Source of the DNA: Lysinibacillus fusiformis
GTDB taxonomy: Bacteria; Bacillota; Bacilli; Bacillales_A; Planococcaceae
Reading direction: 5' to 3'
Assembly (NCBI RefSeq): GCF_016925635.1
Contig: NZ_CP070490.1
Location: 3,974,001 to 4,038,000 of the forward strand
DNA length: 64,000 nt
In this document: positions 8,041 to 15,853 of the stretch, piece after piece
Layout of the letters: the number at the start of each line of letters is the position of its first letter
Position numbering within the stretch: position 1 is the first letter of the stretch
Made by a program: the position numbers and the translations under genes
Notes under the pieces: generated by a model
What the model saw: only the letters and a program-made list of their open reading frames with translations
Database searches by the model: none
Told to the model about the DNA's origin: nothing

Positions 8041-8217
8041 GTGAAATGTATTCATGCCATCATCGGGATAATCATCATTGTCGTAGGATGTGCCTTTCTC
8101 AGTACAACCATTGAGGAGGCGCCTGTTAGAAATGTGATGCTGAAAGTTTATGGAAGTTTCATTGTTTTTGTCGGGTCATTCTACCTCAAAAAAATTGCGA
8201 AATTTGGTAAGCAATAA
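8041..8217 (+). CDS. 58-residue membrane protein
   Basis: This small gene starts with GTG, preceded by GAGGAG at correct spacing. It encodes a hydrophobic N-terminal helix (HAIIGIIIIVVGCAFL), a short extracytoplasmic loop with acidic residues, and a second helix (VYGSFIVFVGSFYL) with a basic tail. It is 15 bases downstream of the NmrA-like gene and likely co-transcribed. Function unknown. Confidence 0.7.
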   Translation: MKCIHAIIGIIIIVVGCAFLSTTIEEAPVRNVMLKVYGSFIVFVGSFYLKKIAKFGKQ

Positions 8218-8383
8218 TCACTTTTACACAAGGATAGTCTAAATGAACTTATCGATTTGACCTATTTTTATGCTAAACTGTCCATATGGTTGTCATTTTA
8301 GTGAAAAAATATACTGTTATTTTCCTTTTTATAGAAGGTTTGCTATACTTTATGTCGAATATATCTATTGAAGAGGTGATGAT

Positions 8384-8539
8384 ATGGACAAGGAGATATC
8401 AAATAACTATCAATATCCTAAACACCTAACAAGCCATGATGGAATCGAAACGACAGAACTATATGTCATCAAGATAACAAAGGAACAAGTGGATAGGTTG
8501 ATTGAGGATATCGATCAAACATTAAAGACGTCGACATGA
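8384..8539 (+). CDS. 51-residue soluble protein of unknown function
   Basis: MDKEISNNYQYPKHLTS begins a hydrophilic peptide ending in an acidic helix (EQVDRLIEDIDQTLK). GAAGAGGTGAT lies just upstream of ATG 8384. The 3' end of the frame runs into the terminator stem, so the stop codon lies inside the loop region. The combination of ribosome binding site, compact frame and terminator makes this a credible gene. No family recognised. Confidence 0.65.
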   Translation: MDKEISNNYQYPKHLTSHDGIETTELYVIKITKEQVDRLIEDIDQTLKTST

Positions 8540-8550
8540 CGTCTTTTTTT
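8524..8550 (+). terminator. Rho-independent terminator overlapping a stop codon
   Basis: AAAGACGTC (8524-8532) pairs perfectly with GACGTCTTT (8538-8546), loop GACAT, with T-run to 8550. The TGA stop at 8537-8539 is in the loop and second arm. Confidence 0.85.
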
Positions 8551-8552
8551 CA

Positions 8553-8627
8553 TAAAAAAAGGCCACCTTCCAAGAGAAAGTGACCTCAAAACAGGAGCGC
8601 TGTGGAAAGGCTAGATTTGCTTCACAC
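8553..8627 (-). ncRNA. Candidate small RNA, copy A of a three-member family
   Basis: Read on the minus strand, a -10-like TATAAA (8633-8638) is followed by an RNA of about 75 bases. It contains AAGC within a weak hairpin, then GCGCTCCTG (an anti-Shine-Dalgarno CTCC core), and a terminal hairpin (GGTCAC with GTGGCC, 8561-8586) followed by seven T. Copies B (11313) and C (59988) share the same order of parts. It lies between a convergent plus-strand gene and the 66-residue minus-strand gene at 8696, so it could alternatively be that gene's 3' end. Confidence 0.5.
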
Positions 8628-8695
8628 TACTATTTATATGTAAAAGTAGTCTTGTTAGCTAGCCATTTGCCTGAAAGCATGCATTATGTACAACC

Positions 8696-8896
8696 TCAGT
8701 TTTTTTGACATGAAAAGGAGTAATTCAATGCCAAATAATCTCGTATGATGGTGGGCTGTCCGCCATTTTCAAGACATAGCTTACTAGCTATTTTAATTTC
8801 CTTCTGATTATAGTGAGATTGTGCACCAATCAAAAATATGCCTGACAGTATCAATAAAGTACCGATGCCCAAAACATATTTTATAACCCTTTTCAC
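8696..8896 (-). CDS. Small membrane or secreted protein of unknown function
   Basis: This 66-residue protein has an N-terminal hydrophobic helix (VIKYVLGIGTLLILSGIFLIGA) behind two basic residues, then a short extracytoplasmic domain with two Cys (SKLCLENGG and SFSCQKN) that could form a disulfide. Candidate small RNA copy A starts about 70 bases beyond its stop codon on the same strand. No family recognised. Confidence 0.65.
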   Translation of the reverse strand: MKRVIKYVLGIGTLLILSGIFLIGAQSHYNQKEIKIASKLCLENGGQPTIIRDYLALNYSFSCQKN

Positions 8897-8969
8897 TCAA
8901 CTTACCTCCATTTCAATATGTCTTTCCTCTTGTCTAACATATGATGGAGCAACAAAGTATTATGTTTAA

Positions 8970-9028
8970 TTGACAATATGTATACGTTTGTATACAATGT
9001 ATTTAAATCAACGTATACAAATGTATAC
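8970..9028 (+). promoter_or_regulatory. Promoter with two GTATAC operator palindromes
   Basis: TTGACA (8970-8975) and TACAAT (8993-8998) with a 17-base spacer form a strong SigA promoter. Inside the spacer and -10 lies the palindrome GTATAC-GTTT-GTATAC (8980-8995). A second one, GTATAC-AAAT-GTATAC (9013-9028), lies between the expected start of transcription and the ribosome binding site. Their centres are 33 bases apart, about three helical turns. This is the layout of a repressor-controlled promoter; the repressor is not identified. Confidence 0.8.
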
Positions 9029-9047
9029 AAAAAGGAGTGTTCGAATA

Positions 9048-9386
9048 ATGAGAGGATCAGGATTTAGAGAGCATATGAGAGAGGGACATCACCGTGGAGG
9101 TCGTCACAGAGGCATGGAAGGCGCACCACAGCGAGGAGCGAAAACGTTCCGACGAGGTAAAGCGATATCGTTTCTAGAAATGCTGCATGTGAAGCGTGCA
9201 ACCATTAAACAGCAATTAGAGCAGCCAGAGTTTCAATCCATTCAGCAAATTTTAGTAGGGGAATTAAAAGCCATCGACCTGGTTATCCAAGAATTTAGCC
9301 AGTTGTTTGATATTCAAGAAAATGAAACAAACGACATAGCGGACAGTCTACAAGAGGAAGAACATGCACATGAAACAAATGAATAA
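9048..9386 (+). CDS. Basic small protein, operator-controlled, unknown function
   Basis: From ATG 9048 (AAAGGAGTG at ideal spacing) a 112-residue protein is encoded. The first 45 residues are rich in Arg, Gly and His (HMREGHHRGGRHRGMEG), resembling nucleic-acid or metal-binding tails. Residues 50-95 form one or two helices (FLEMLHVKRATIKQQLEQPEFQ, ILVGELKAIDLVIQEF). The C-terminus is acidic. No helix-turn-helix is obvious, so I do not call it the regulator of the palindromes upstream. The next gene overlaps it by 23 bases. Confidence 0.75.
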   Translation: MRGSGFREHMREGHHRGGRHRGMEGAPQRGAKTFRRGKAISFLEMLHVKRATIKQQLEQPEFQSIQQILVGELKAIDLVIQEFSQLFDIQENETNDIADSLQEEEHAHETNE

Positions 9387-10008
9387 TTATATCGATGAGG
9401 TATTTTATCAGCACGATGCCATGTTAGAGGATGTCATATCCTCTATTGTGGAAAACGGCATGCCTGCCATTTCGGTGTCCCCATCCTCAGGCAAGCTGTT
9501 AACAATGCTTGTGTCAATTACAGGAGCGAAGGCTATTTTAGAAATTGGTGCACTGGGTGGCTATAGTGGCATCTGCTTAGCAAGAGGGATCGAAGGAGAG
9601 GGCACATTGACCTCCCTAGAATTACAGGAGAACTATGCACAGCTAGCTGCTCAAAATCTTGCCAAGGCAGGCTTTGCCGAGCAAGTGACGTATAGGACTG
9701 GTCCTGCACTTGAGAACCTTGAAAATCTTGTAGCAGAAGGACAGCGTTTTGATTTCTTCTTCATTGATGCCGATAAGGATAACTATGAAAATTATTTAGC
9801 CTATTGCATTAAGCTGGCCAACCCTGGTGCATTCATTGTGGCAGATAATGTCCTTGCAGGGGGCAGTGTAGCAGACCCTGAGGCAGCATCAAAGCGCTAT
9901 ACAGCCATTATGAAAAAGTTCAATGTCACAGTGGCGAATCATCCACAGCTTGAATCCGTCCTTCTACCGATTGGGGATGGCATGACGGTTTCAAAAGTTA
10001 AAAAATAA
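9364..10008 (+). CDS. O-methyltransferase, family 3 (caffeoyl-CoA-type)
   Basis: The protein of up to 214 residues has the O-methyltransferase family 3 features. They are VSPSSGKLLTMLV, motif I ILEIGALGGYSGICLARG with the acidic strand end LTSLELQ, and the metal-linked FFFIDADKDNYENYL and ADNVLAGG. These bacterial enzymes methylate catechol-like or other hydroxyl groups using SAM and a divalent metal. Possible starts are at 9364, 9370 and 9379; GAGGAAG upstream favours the first two. It overlaps the preceding gene and so is under the same GTATAC-operator promoter. Confidence 0.9.
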   Translation: MHMKQMNNYIDEVFYQHDAMLEDVISSIVENGMPAISVSPSSGKLLTMLVSITGAKAILEIGALGGYSGICLARGIEGEGTLTSLELQENYAQLAAQNLAKAGFAEQVTYRTGPALENLENLVAEGQRFDFFFIDADKDNYENYLAYCIKLANPGAFIVADNVLAGGSVADPEAASKRYTAIMKKFNVTVANHPQLESVLLPIGDGMTVSKVKK

Positions 10009-10072
10009 TGCATATCACAAATTAACTATTAATGGTAAAATATTGTTAGCAAACGATAAGGGAGAGATGCTT

Positions 10073-10630
10073 TTGAAGCAAGCACTAGTAGTCATTGATG
10101 CACAGCAAGAATTAATCGAGGGAAATCAGGATGAACAAGCCGTCTATCGCAAGGATGAATTGCTTGAGACAATCAATACCGTGATTCAGAAAGCTACCGA
10201 GGCAAACGCACATCTTATTTTTGTGCGTGATCAGGATGTAGCTGGTGGAGAAGGGGAGGGCTTTCAGGTACATCAAGCGATTCATGTACCACCGACAGCT
10301 GTCTATTTTGATAAACTGGCTACAAATGCTTTTTATAAGACAGGTTTACTCGATTATTTACAGGCCAATGCGGTAGAGCATTTGGTGATGATGGGCTGCA
10401 AAACTGAGCATTGCGTGGATACAGCAGTAAGAGCGGCAACTATTCATGGCTTTGATGTCACACTGGTGGGAGATGGCCATTCAACAAATGGTTCCCAATA
10501 CTTATCACCAGAAGATACGGTTGCCCATCATAATGACATCCTGCACGGCCATTACAACGTGGATCATTTCTCACTGGTGCGAAACGCCGACGAAGCACTA
10601 TTTGAACCTACACACAATAATTATCGCTAA
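10073..10630 (+). CDS. Isochorismatase-family cysteine hydrolase
   Basis: The isochorismatase-like hydrolase fold is clear. The catalytic Asp is in ALVVIDAQQE, Lys in the FDKLATNAFYKT region, and the nucleophilic Cys in GCKTEHCVDTAVRAA, followed by GFDVTLVGDGHST. Substrates in the family range from isochorismate to nicotinamide and ureidoacrylate, and the present one is unknown. AAGGGAG fits a TTG start at 10073; an ATG at 10067 is too close to it. A 15-bp terminator follows, and the gene is convergent with two small membrane protein genes. Confidence 0.88.
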   Translation: MKQALVVIDAQQELIEGNQDEQAVYRKDELLETINTVIQKATEANAHLIFVRDQDVAGGEGEGFQVHQAIHVPPTAVYFDKLATNAFYKTGLLDYLQANAVEHLVMMGCKTEHCVDTAVRAATIHGFDVTLVGDGHSTNGSQYLSPEDTVAHHNDILHGHYNVDHFSLVRNADEALFEPTHNNYR

Positions 10631-10632
10631 TA

Positions 10633-10668
10633 AAAAATGACCAAGAATCTAGGTTCTTGGTCATTTTT
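10633..10668. terminator. Bidirectional terminator
   Basis: A perfect 15-bp stem (10633-10647 with 10654-10668) with A-run on one side and T-run on the other separates the hydrolase gene from the convergent membrane genes. Confidence 0.9.
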
Positions 10669-10888
10669 ACATATAGAAGTGATTGAGCATCCATCCTATA
10701 ACCGTACTCACGATACCGACTACTATCAAAACCAGCCCATGGGTTGGTGCTTGATAATCCTTTTTAAGTACGATCCCCATACAGATAGCCATGAGCCCAC
10801 AAAAAGCTTGGAATAGGAGAAGGGCAAGCAAAACATTGACCCAACCGATGATTAAAAGTAATCGCTTACTATTATTTTCATGTACCAT
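10667..10888 (-). CDS. Small membrane protein
   Basis: A 73-residue protein with two hydrophobic helices (LLLIIGWVNVLLALLLFQAF and HGLVLIVVGIVSTVIGWML) separated by a loop with KKDYQ. Its ATG abuts the stop codon of the upstream gene (TAAATG), with AAGGAG inside that gene, so the two are translationally coupled. Function unknown. Confidence 0.75.
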   Translation of the reverse strand: MVHENNSKRLLLIIGWVNVLLALLLFQAFCGLMAICMGIVLKKDYQAPTHGLVLIVVGIVSTVIGWMLNHFYM

Positions 10889-11233
10889 TTATTGTTCTCC
10901 TTCATCTTTTTTATGTAAGTAAAGGGCAAAACCTGACGCGCCGAGTAGTAGGATTGAAAAAATAATAGACATCATCGCTTGATAGACAATAGCGGTAATG
11001 AATAAAAGCAGTAAAATAATCAGCATAATGAAACGCAGTAGGATATTTGTTTTTTTACTAATCGTGAAAAAATCCTGTAGAATAATGAGTAAAAAGCTTA
11101 CCCCGAATAGGAGAGCGTATTCAAGAATGAATAGAGGTTGCCCATTCGGTATACCAAAATGAAAGAATTTTGAAATGAATATAGGTATGAGTATGTATTT
11201 TATATACTTGTACCACTGGAAATGGCGATCCAT
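10889..11233 (-). CDS. Membrane protein of unknown function
   Basis: This 114-residue protein has four predicted hydrophobic segments (about 12-26, 32-52, 65-85, 88-106) and a charged C-terminus (HKKDEGEQ). It forms a two-gene operon with the 73-residue membrane protein. Candidate small RNA B lies 80 bases upstream on the same strand with its own terminal hairpin, so this gene probably has a separate promoter in 11234-11312. Confidence 0.7.
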   Translation of the reverse strand: MDRHFQWYKYIKYILIPIFISKFFHFGIPNGQPLFILEYALLFGVSFLLIILQDFFTISKKTNILLRFIMLIILLLLFITAIVYQAMMSIIFSILLLGASGFALYLHKKDEGEQ

Positions 11234-11312
11234 GTTGCTGCCTCCAGCTCTATCGTAATTTTTACAAATATTGTAACAAAAATTAGGGTGCGATACAACG
11301 ATCTTTTATCTT

Positions 11313-11384
11313 CATAGGGCCACTGTGCGAGCAGTGACCCTATGTATCAAGTCAGGAGGTGTAAGGCTAAAATTAGCTTTACAC
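11313..11384 (-). ncRNA. Candidate small RNA, copy B of a three-member family
   Basis: On the minus strand a perfect TATAAT (11386-11391) is followed by GTGTAAAGCTAA, which folds with TTAGCCTTACAC into a strong hairpin. Then comes CTCCTGAC, an anti-Shine-Dalgarno segment, and a 13-bp hairpin with one G-U pair (11313-11325 with 11332-11344). There is no good T-run after it. The unit stands alone in the 296-base gap between divergent genes. Order and sequence agree with copies A and C. Confidence 0.55.
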
Positions 11385-11529
11385 TATTATATGTATGAGA
11401 AAGTAGCTTCGAAAGTTAGTTATTTGCCTGTTCGATAGATTATTTTTTGAAAGGCGACTAAATGGTGCACCAATTGTCGGATGGAAGGGGGCTATTCCTG
11501 CTAAAGTAGTGATAAGGAAGGTGATAGAA

Positions 11530-12411
11530 GTGGATTCTTTAACAAGGTTGAATGAGGCGATTGCGTATATCGAGGCCAATCTAACGGAGGAAATTGATGT
11601 GCAAGAGGCTGCGAGATTAGCTTATTGCTCGGAATATCATTTTAAACGAATGTTTTCTTTTCTAGCAGGCATCTCGCTATCAGAGTATATTCGTCGTAGG
11701 CGCTTGACACTTGCTGCACTGGAACTGTCGGATTCATCTATGAGAATTCTCGATATCGCGATTCGCTATGGCTATCGCTCTGCAGATGCATTTACAAGAG
11801 CCTTTCAGCAAATGCATGGCATCACCCCATCAGAGGCGAGGCAAAGTGGTCAACACTTAAAAGCTTTCCCACGGATGACCTTCCAACTTACTATACAAGG
11901 AGGTTGTGAAATGAATTACCGACTCGAACAAAAAGAAGCGTTTCACATCGTGGGTCTTATGAAAAGAGTACCCATCGTTTTTCAAGGAGAAAATCCAGCA
12001 ATAACCGAAATGACACGTTCATTAACAATGGAGGATATTGCGCAACTAAAAAAGCTATCTAATGTAGAACCAAAAGGAATCATCCAAGCCTCCGCCAACT
12101 TTTCCGAGGGCAGAATGGAGGAGAAGGGTGAGCTTGATCATTATATCGGCGTGGCCACAACAGAAACGTCTCACCATTTCACACAGTTGGATGTACCCGC
12201 TTGTACGTGGGCGGTCTTTGAAGCGGTCGGGCCATTTCCGCAAACACTGCAGGAAACATGGGGTCGCATCTATGCCGAATGGTTCCCATCTTCTGGCTAT
12301 GAACAGATTGCTGGTCCAGAAATCGTGCACCATGCAAGCACCGATTTTTCCTCACCAACCTTTACTAGTGAAATCTGGATTCCTCTTCAGAAAAAAGAGC
12401 CTCTTGCGTAA
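11530..12411 (+). CDS. AraC-family regulator with GyrI-like effector-binding domain
   Basis: Residues 1-105 hold two helix-turn-helix motifs of the AraC type ([25 protein letters not shown] and [32 protein letters not shown]). From about residue 125 there is an effector-binding domain of the AraC_E_bind/GyrI-like class, ending [20 protein letters not shown]. These one-component regulators bind small cationic or drug-like ligands and activate nearby or distant genes. GTG at 11530 is chosen because AAGGAAGGTGAT precedes it at a normal distance; GTG at 11509 does not have one. No obvious target gene is adjacent. Confidence 0.9.
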   Translation: MDSLTRLNEAIAYIEANLTEEIDVQEAARLAYCSEYHFKRMFSFLAGISLSEYIRRRRLTLAALELSDSSMRILDIAIRYGYRSADAFTRAFQQMHGITPSEARQSGQHLKAFPRMTFQLTIQGGCEMNYRLEQKEAFHIVGLMKRVPIVFQGENPAITEMTRSLTMEDIAQLKKLSNVEPKGIIQASANFSEGRMEEKGELDHYIGVATTETSHHFTQLDVPACTWAVFEAVGPFPQTLQETWGRIYAEWFPSSGYEQIAGPEIVHHASTDFSSPTFTSEIWIPLQKKEPLA

Positions 12412-12426
12412 TGCGAGAGGCTTTTA
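12394..12426. terminator. Bidirectional terminator shared by convergent genes
   Basis: AGCCTCTTGC and GCGAGAGGCT pair around GTAAT; the stop codon of the AraC-type gene is in the loop and the csaA stop is in the far arm. T-runs exist in both directions. Confidence 0.85.
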
Positions 12427-12756
12427 CTGTATTTTCGTTCCATTTGGCAGCTGCTGATCGGGCGTTAACAGGATCACATCACCCTCCACAGGCACGCCAC
12501 CAATGACAAGCACCTCTGACTTAAAACCAGCAACCCGACGCGGTGGGAAATTAACAATCGCTACAACTTGCTTTCCAATAATGATTTCGGGTGTATAACG
12601 CTTCGTAATTTGTGCAGAAGACTGTTTAATGCCCAGCTCTTCACCGAAATCAATTTTCATTTTAATCGCAGGAACCCGAGCCTTTGGTAGTGCCTCTGTC
12701 TCTAATACCGTACCAATTCGTATATCAAGTGCTGTAAAATCTTCTATTGTCGCCAT
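12424..12756 (-). CDS. csaA: CsaA, tRNA-binding-domain chaperone-like protein
   Basis: 110 residues, the exact size of CsaA. The OB-fold tRNA-binding domain shows DFTALDIRIGTVLETEALPKARVPAIKM near the start, then ITKRYTPEIIIGKQVVAIVNFPPRRVAGFKSEVLVIGG and a closing LTPDQQLPNGTKI. CsaA has been described as a protein-secretion chaperone that also binds tRNA-like ligands. It is monocistronic and convergent with the AraC-type gene. Confidence 0.95.
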   Translation of the reverse strand: MATIEDFTALDIRIGTVLETEALPKARVPAIKMKIDFGEELGIKQSSAQITKRYTPEIIIGKQVVAIVNFPPRRVAGFKSEVLVIGGVPVEGDVILLTPDQQLPNGTKIQ

Positions 12757-12810
12757 TTTTGTACTCCTTCAGCTTTTATGACAATGTTAGCATTTAATAG
12801 AAAAAAATAC

Positions 12811-12840
12811 AAAAAAAGAAGAGCACATAGCGTGCCCTTC
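12811..12840 (-). terminator. Rho-independent terminator
   Basis: On the minus strand GAAGGGCAC and GTGCTCTTC pair with loop GCTAT, followed by seven T, just after the 58-residue protein gene. Confidence 0.85.
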
Positions 12841-12845
12841 TCTCG

Positions 12846-13022
12846 TTAACGACGATGCTCTACCAGGTCAATCGCACCTAACACAATGTGCGCTAAGCCA
12901 AAGCCAAAAATCGTATTGGCCACCATTTTGTTAGAGCCATGTTTTTGCTTCATTGCATAGCCTGCCGCCGTAACAGCTGACCCGAGTATAGTGGGGATTA
13001 AACCTTCACGAATTCCATTCAT
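12846..13022 (-). CDS. 58-residue membrane-associated protein
   Basis: Start at 13022 is fixed by GGAGGG seven bases upstream; an upstream in-frame start would add 15 arginine-rich residues with no ribosome binding site. The protein (MNGIREGLIPTILGSAVTAAGYAMK...) has two glycine-rich hydrophobic segments separated by a basic loop KQKHGSNK, ending in LVEHRR. Similar small proteins occur in Bacillus genomes; function unknown. Confidence 0.75.
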   Translation of the reverse strand: MNGIREGLIPTILGSAVTAAGYAMKQKHGSNKMVANTIFGFGLAHIVLGAIDLVEHRR

Positions 13023-13099
13023 AAATTGATCCCTCCGTCGTATGATTCGGCGTGAGCTCCACACCATACTTACTATGAACGTTTGGCGAGCATACTATA

Positions 13100-13441
13100 C
13101 TAGGCATCAACCGTATCAATCATAAAAGCAGTGATCTCTGTTTGATCTGCATTTGTATAAGCCTTGCAAAAAAGAATCACGGCACTTTCTTCATCATCAA
13201 ACCATAAATAGCGAATCTCTGATATAAAGCAACTTTGGTCATCCATTTCATACACATCAATATCTACAGATGCTTCATCCAGTGGCCATGTTAAGGTACC
13301 TTGCAAGGCGAAAACCTCTTGCAGAAAAATAGTGGTTTCCTCTGTTAATATCTTCTCTTGTTGAAGTTTTTCATAGTTATTATGTACTAAATCATCTAAT
13401 GTATTTTTCGTTAATGCTCTTATTTGATCTTTTATTTGCAT
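13100..13441 (-). CDS. Hypothetical cytoplasmic protein
   Basis: This acidic protein of 113 residues has an N-terminal helical half (IRALTKNTLDDLVHNNYEKLQQEKILTEETTIFLQEV) and a strand-rich C-terminal half with many Asp and Glu (VDIDVYEMDDQSCFISEIRYLWFDDEE). It has no membrane segment. It follows the small membrane protein gene in the same direction, with a 77-base gap. I do not recognise a family. Confidence 0.65.
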   Translation of the reverse strand: MQIKDQIRALTKNTLDDLVHNNYEKLQQEKILTEETTIFLQEVFALQGTLTWPLDEASVDIDVYEMDDQSCFISEIRYLWFDDEESAVILFCKAYTNADQTEITAFMIDTVDA

Positions 13442-13555
13442 AACCGCCCTTCTTATAGCTAGTTTAATGAAAAGGAAAAATTCTGTAAAGGTAAATGGGA
13501 GTTTAATGAAACGAAAAAGAGCATCAGCCGTATAATAAAATAAGGGGGGCTGAAA

Positions 13556-13840
13556 ATGAAGTATATAGGCATTGGAACCATCTTGTCCATTCTAGGTGTT
13601 ATATGCTCCATCCTCATATGGGGGAAGGAGGAAGCGCATTTGCTTTCAGGTTTACTAGGCGGAATTTTCATCGTTTCTGCCATGTTAATGTCAGGAGCCA
13701 TAGCAAGCGGAGATAGAATGCGTGCCAATTTAGCAACAGAAACAAAAGAAGACAGAAACGAACGCAATCACCTGATGAATAACGCTTTACTATTAGCAAT
13801 ACCAAACATTATTGTCGCCATCTTTGCTTATTATCTATGA
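13556..13840 (+). CDS. Small three-helix membrane protein
   Basis: A 94-residue protein with hydrophobic segments at about 3-24, 30-50 and 77-94, and a charged stretch between the second and third (RANLATETKEDRNERNH). AAGGGGGG precedes the ATG. The ending (IPNIIVAIFAYYL) resembles the Bacillus family of short membrane proteins with a TETKEDR loop. The first repeat array begins 15 bases after its stop codon. Confidence 0.75.
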   Translation: MKYIGIGTILSILGVICSILIWGKEEAHLLSGLLGGIFIVSAMLMSGAIASGDRMRANLATETKEDRNERNHLMNNALLLAIPNIIVAIFAYYL

Positions 13841-13854
13841 AGTGACATTAAGAA

Positions 13855-14758
13855 CAATCCACTCTGAGAGATTGTATCGATCAAAATAAGCGTTCTAACC
13901 GTCAGATCTAGAATTATATACAGCAGTTTATACGTTCTAACCGCTACATTTTGAACTGTATCCAGCAACTAAGAGGAGCAATTCATTCTGAGCAATTCTA
14001 TCCATCAAAATCAGCAGTGTATCCACCAGTTTAGAAGAACAAACCATTTTGAACAATTCTATCCATAAGAATAAGCATCCTAACCGCTACATTTAGAATG
14101 GTATCCACCAGTTAAGAGGAGCAATCCATTCTGAGCAATTCTATCCGTCAAAATAAGTATTGTATCCGTCAGAATAAGCATGCTAACCGCTACATTTAGG
14201 ATTGTATCCAGCAATTAAGAGGAGCAATCGATTCTAAGCAATTGTATCCTTCAAACTAAGCAGTGTATCCGTCAGAATAAGCGTTCTAACCGCTACATTT
14301 TGAATTATATCCACCAGTTTAGAAGAACAAACCATTTTGAACAATTCTATCCATCAGAATAATCATCCTAACCGCTACATTTAGGATGGTATCCAGCAAT
14401 TAAGAGGAGCAATCGATTCTGAGTAATTCTATCCGTCAAAATCAGCAGTGTATCCGCCAGAATAAGCGTTCTAACCGCTACATTTAGGATTGTATCCACC
14501 AATTAAGAGGAGCAATCCATTCGGAGAATTCTATCCGTCAAAATAAGTATTGTATCCGCCAGAATAATCATCCTAACCGCTACATTTTGAATTATATCCA
14601 CCAGTTTAGAAGAACAATCCATTCTAAGCAATGGTATCCACCAATTAGAATCAACAATCCATTCCAAGCAATTCTATCCATTAGAAATCACGTTCTATCT
14701 ACCACATTTAGAATCACACCCACCACATTCTACAGGCTATCCACCAGTCATTACATAT
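13855..14758. repeat. Repeat array 1, 21-bp period
   Basis: About 900 bases of degenerate tandem repeat. Successive core motifs (TATCC, TAACC, TATAC, AATCC) at 13875, 13896, 13917, 13938 and 13959 are exactly 21 bases apart; elsewhere 21- and 19-base steps alternate. Units carry an A/T-rich middle such as CGCTACATTTAGAA or CACCAGTTTAGAAG. Larger blocks of about 100-120 bases recur. No frame has a ribosome binding site or stays open. Starts 15 bases after a stop codon and ends just before a terminator. In sequence it is the inverse orientation of arrays 2 and 3. Confidence 0.9.
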
Positions 14759-14770
14759 AAAATTCATAAA

Positions 14771-14804
14771 AAGTGTCACATCTACCCTAGGTGTGGCTTT
14801 TTTT
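14771..14804 (+). terminator. Terminator at the end of array 1
   Basis: CACATCT and AGGTGTG pair with one G-T, followed by GC and seven T. The only plus-strand gene upstream is at 13556-13840, on the far side of the repeat array, so the array is probably transcribed as its 3' untranslated region. Confidence 0.75.
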
Positions 14805-14851
14805 AATGCATTTAATAGGGAGGAGTACATTTGCAATAGAGAGGTGGTACT

Positions 14852-15160
14852 ATGCAATTAACAGATGGTACACGGACATTTGAAACGGACATCATTGATG
14901 AGGCGGCCAAAAAGAAGGAGCGTGATGAGCAGGAGCGGGAGATGCTCAATGCCTTTGCTCGCTATGCTTACCTGCGATACAAGCAAATACGAGATAAAGT
15001 AAATCCACGAAAATGCAAATATATGTATATGCATCAGGTACGCCAGCAATTAGCATTACCAGCTAGACTACAACGTGTTTGTAAGCTGCTTTCGATGACG
15101 GAAGAGGAAGTGCTGTACATTGTAGAATTTGTGCGGAAGTATTTGAAATACGTCAAATAA
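14852..15160 (+). CDS. Hypothetical charged helical protein
   Basis: 102 residues, highly charged. Residues 15-40 are a Lys/Glu/Arg helix (DEAAKKKERDEQEREMLNAFARYAY), then a basic, tyrosine-rich segment (NPRKCKYMYMHQVRQQ) and a C-terminal helix (MTEEEVLYIVEFVRKYLKYVK). A GAGAGGTGG ribosome binding site precedes ATG 14852, and a good terminator follows. No family recognised; a nucleic-acid-associated role would be a guess. Confidence 0.7.
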   Translation: MQLTDGTRTFETDIIDEAAKKKERDEQEREMLNAFARYAYLRYKQIRDKVNPRKCKYMYMHQVRQQLALPARLQRVCKLLSMTEEEVLYIVEFVRKYLKYVK

Positions 15161-15161
15161 G

Positions 15162-15188
15162 CCTCATCTCCATAGATGGGGTTTTTTT
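15162..15188 (+). terminator. Rho-independent terminator
   Basis: CCTCATCT and AGATGGGG pair (one G-T) with loop CCAT, then seven T, directly after the stop codon at 15160. Confidence 0.85.
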
Positions 15189-15266
15189 ACATAATTTCTA
15201 GGGAGAATTGTTTCTCAACACTCGCTCCATATAGTATGATGAACGTGTATAAAGGAGTGAGCGTAG

Positions 15267-15686
15267 TTGAGATTCATTAAATTTCTAGTGGTGATCGTTA
15301 TTTTCCTTGGTGTAGTGGGGTATGGTGTGCTGCATTTCGGCACAAAATTTGTCTCTGAAAAAATTGTAGATACCTTGTCTACCGAATTAGAAAATAGCGG
15401 ACAAAAGGAAGAAATCAAAAATACCATTGAAAATGATCCACAATTAAAAGCCTATATGGAAGAGGCGAAAACGGTCGATAGTAGTACACTACCGTTTACG
15501 ACGAAAGAAGAGGCAACGACAGTATTAATTCAAAAAGTGGGCATTACGGATTTGAACGACATGCGTGTGAAATTGCAGGACGGCTCGATGACACAGGAAG
15601 AAGCCCTGCAAATGGTGGAAGGCAAATTATCCGATGAAGAGATTGCCGCATTAAAAGTCATCGTCTATAAAGAGCTTTATGAATAA
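15267..15686 (+). CDS. Membrane-anchored hypothetical protein
   Basis: Starts with TTG, with AAAGGAGTGAG at correct spacing. The N-terminus is a basic signal-anchor (RFIKFLVVIVIFLGVVGYGVLHFG), followed by an extracytoplasmic helical domain of about 110 residues rich in Glu and Lys and without Cys (NTIENDPQLKAYMEE, LSDEEIAALKVIVYKELYE). The pattern is common in Lysinibacillus-type genomes; function is not known. Monocistronic, with a terminator at 15774. Confidence 0.75.
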   Translation: MRFIKFLVVIVIFLGVVGYGVLHFGTKFVSEKIVDTLSTELENSGQKEEIKNTIENDPQLKAYMEEAKTVDSSTLPFTTKEEATTVLIQKVGITDLNDMRVKLQDGSMTQEEALQMVEGKLSDEEIAALKVIVYKELYE

Positions 15687-15773
15687 AATGGGGCAGCAGC
15701 AAACGTTAGCTTCTGCTTCCACTACCCATCACTATCCAAATCTCGAACATTATTCACTTTTCACCTGCTTGTA

Positions 15774-15805
15774 AGGGCATGCTGTCATGGCATGTCCTTT
15801 TTTTA
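15774..15805 (+). terminator. Rho-independent terminator
   Basis: AGGGCATGC and GCATGTCCT pair with one G-T around TGTCATG, then a T-run. About 90 bases after the stop codon at 15686. Confidence 0.8.
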
Positions 15806-15853
15806 TGTCCCTTTTTTTCAAAATTTTCTTTATATAGTTAGAAAGGATATCAG

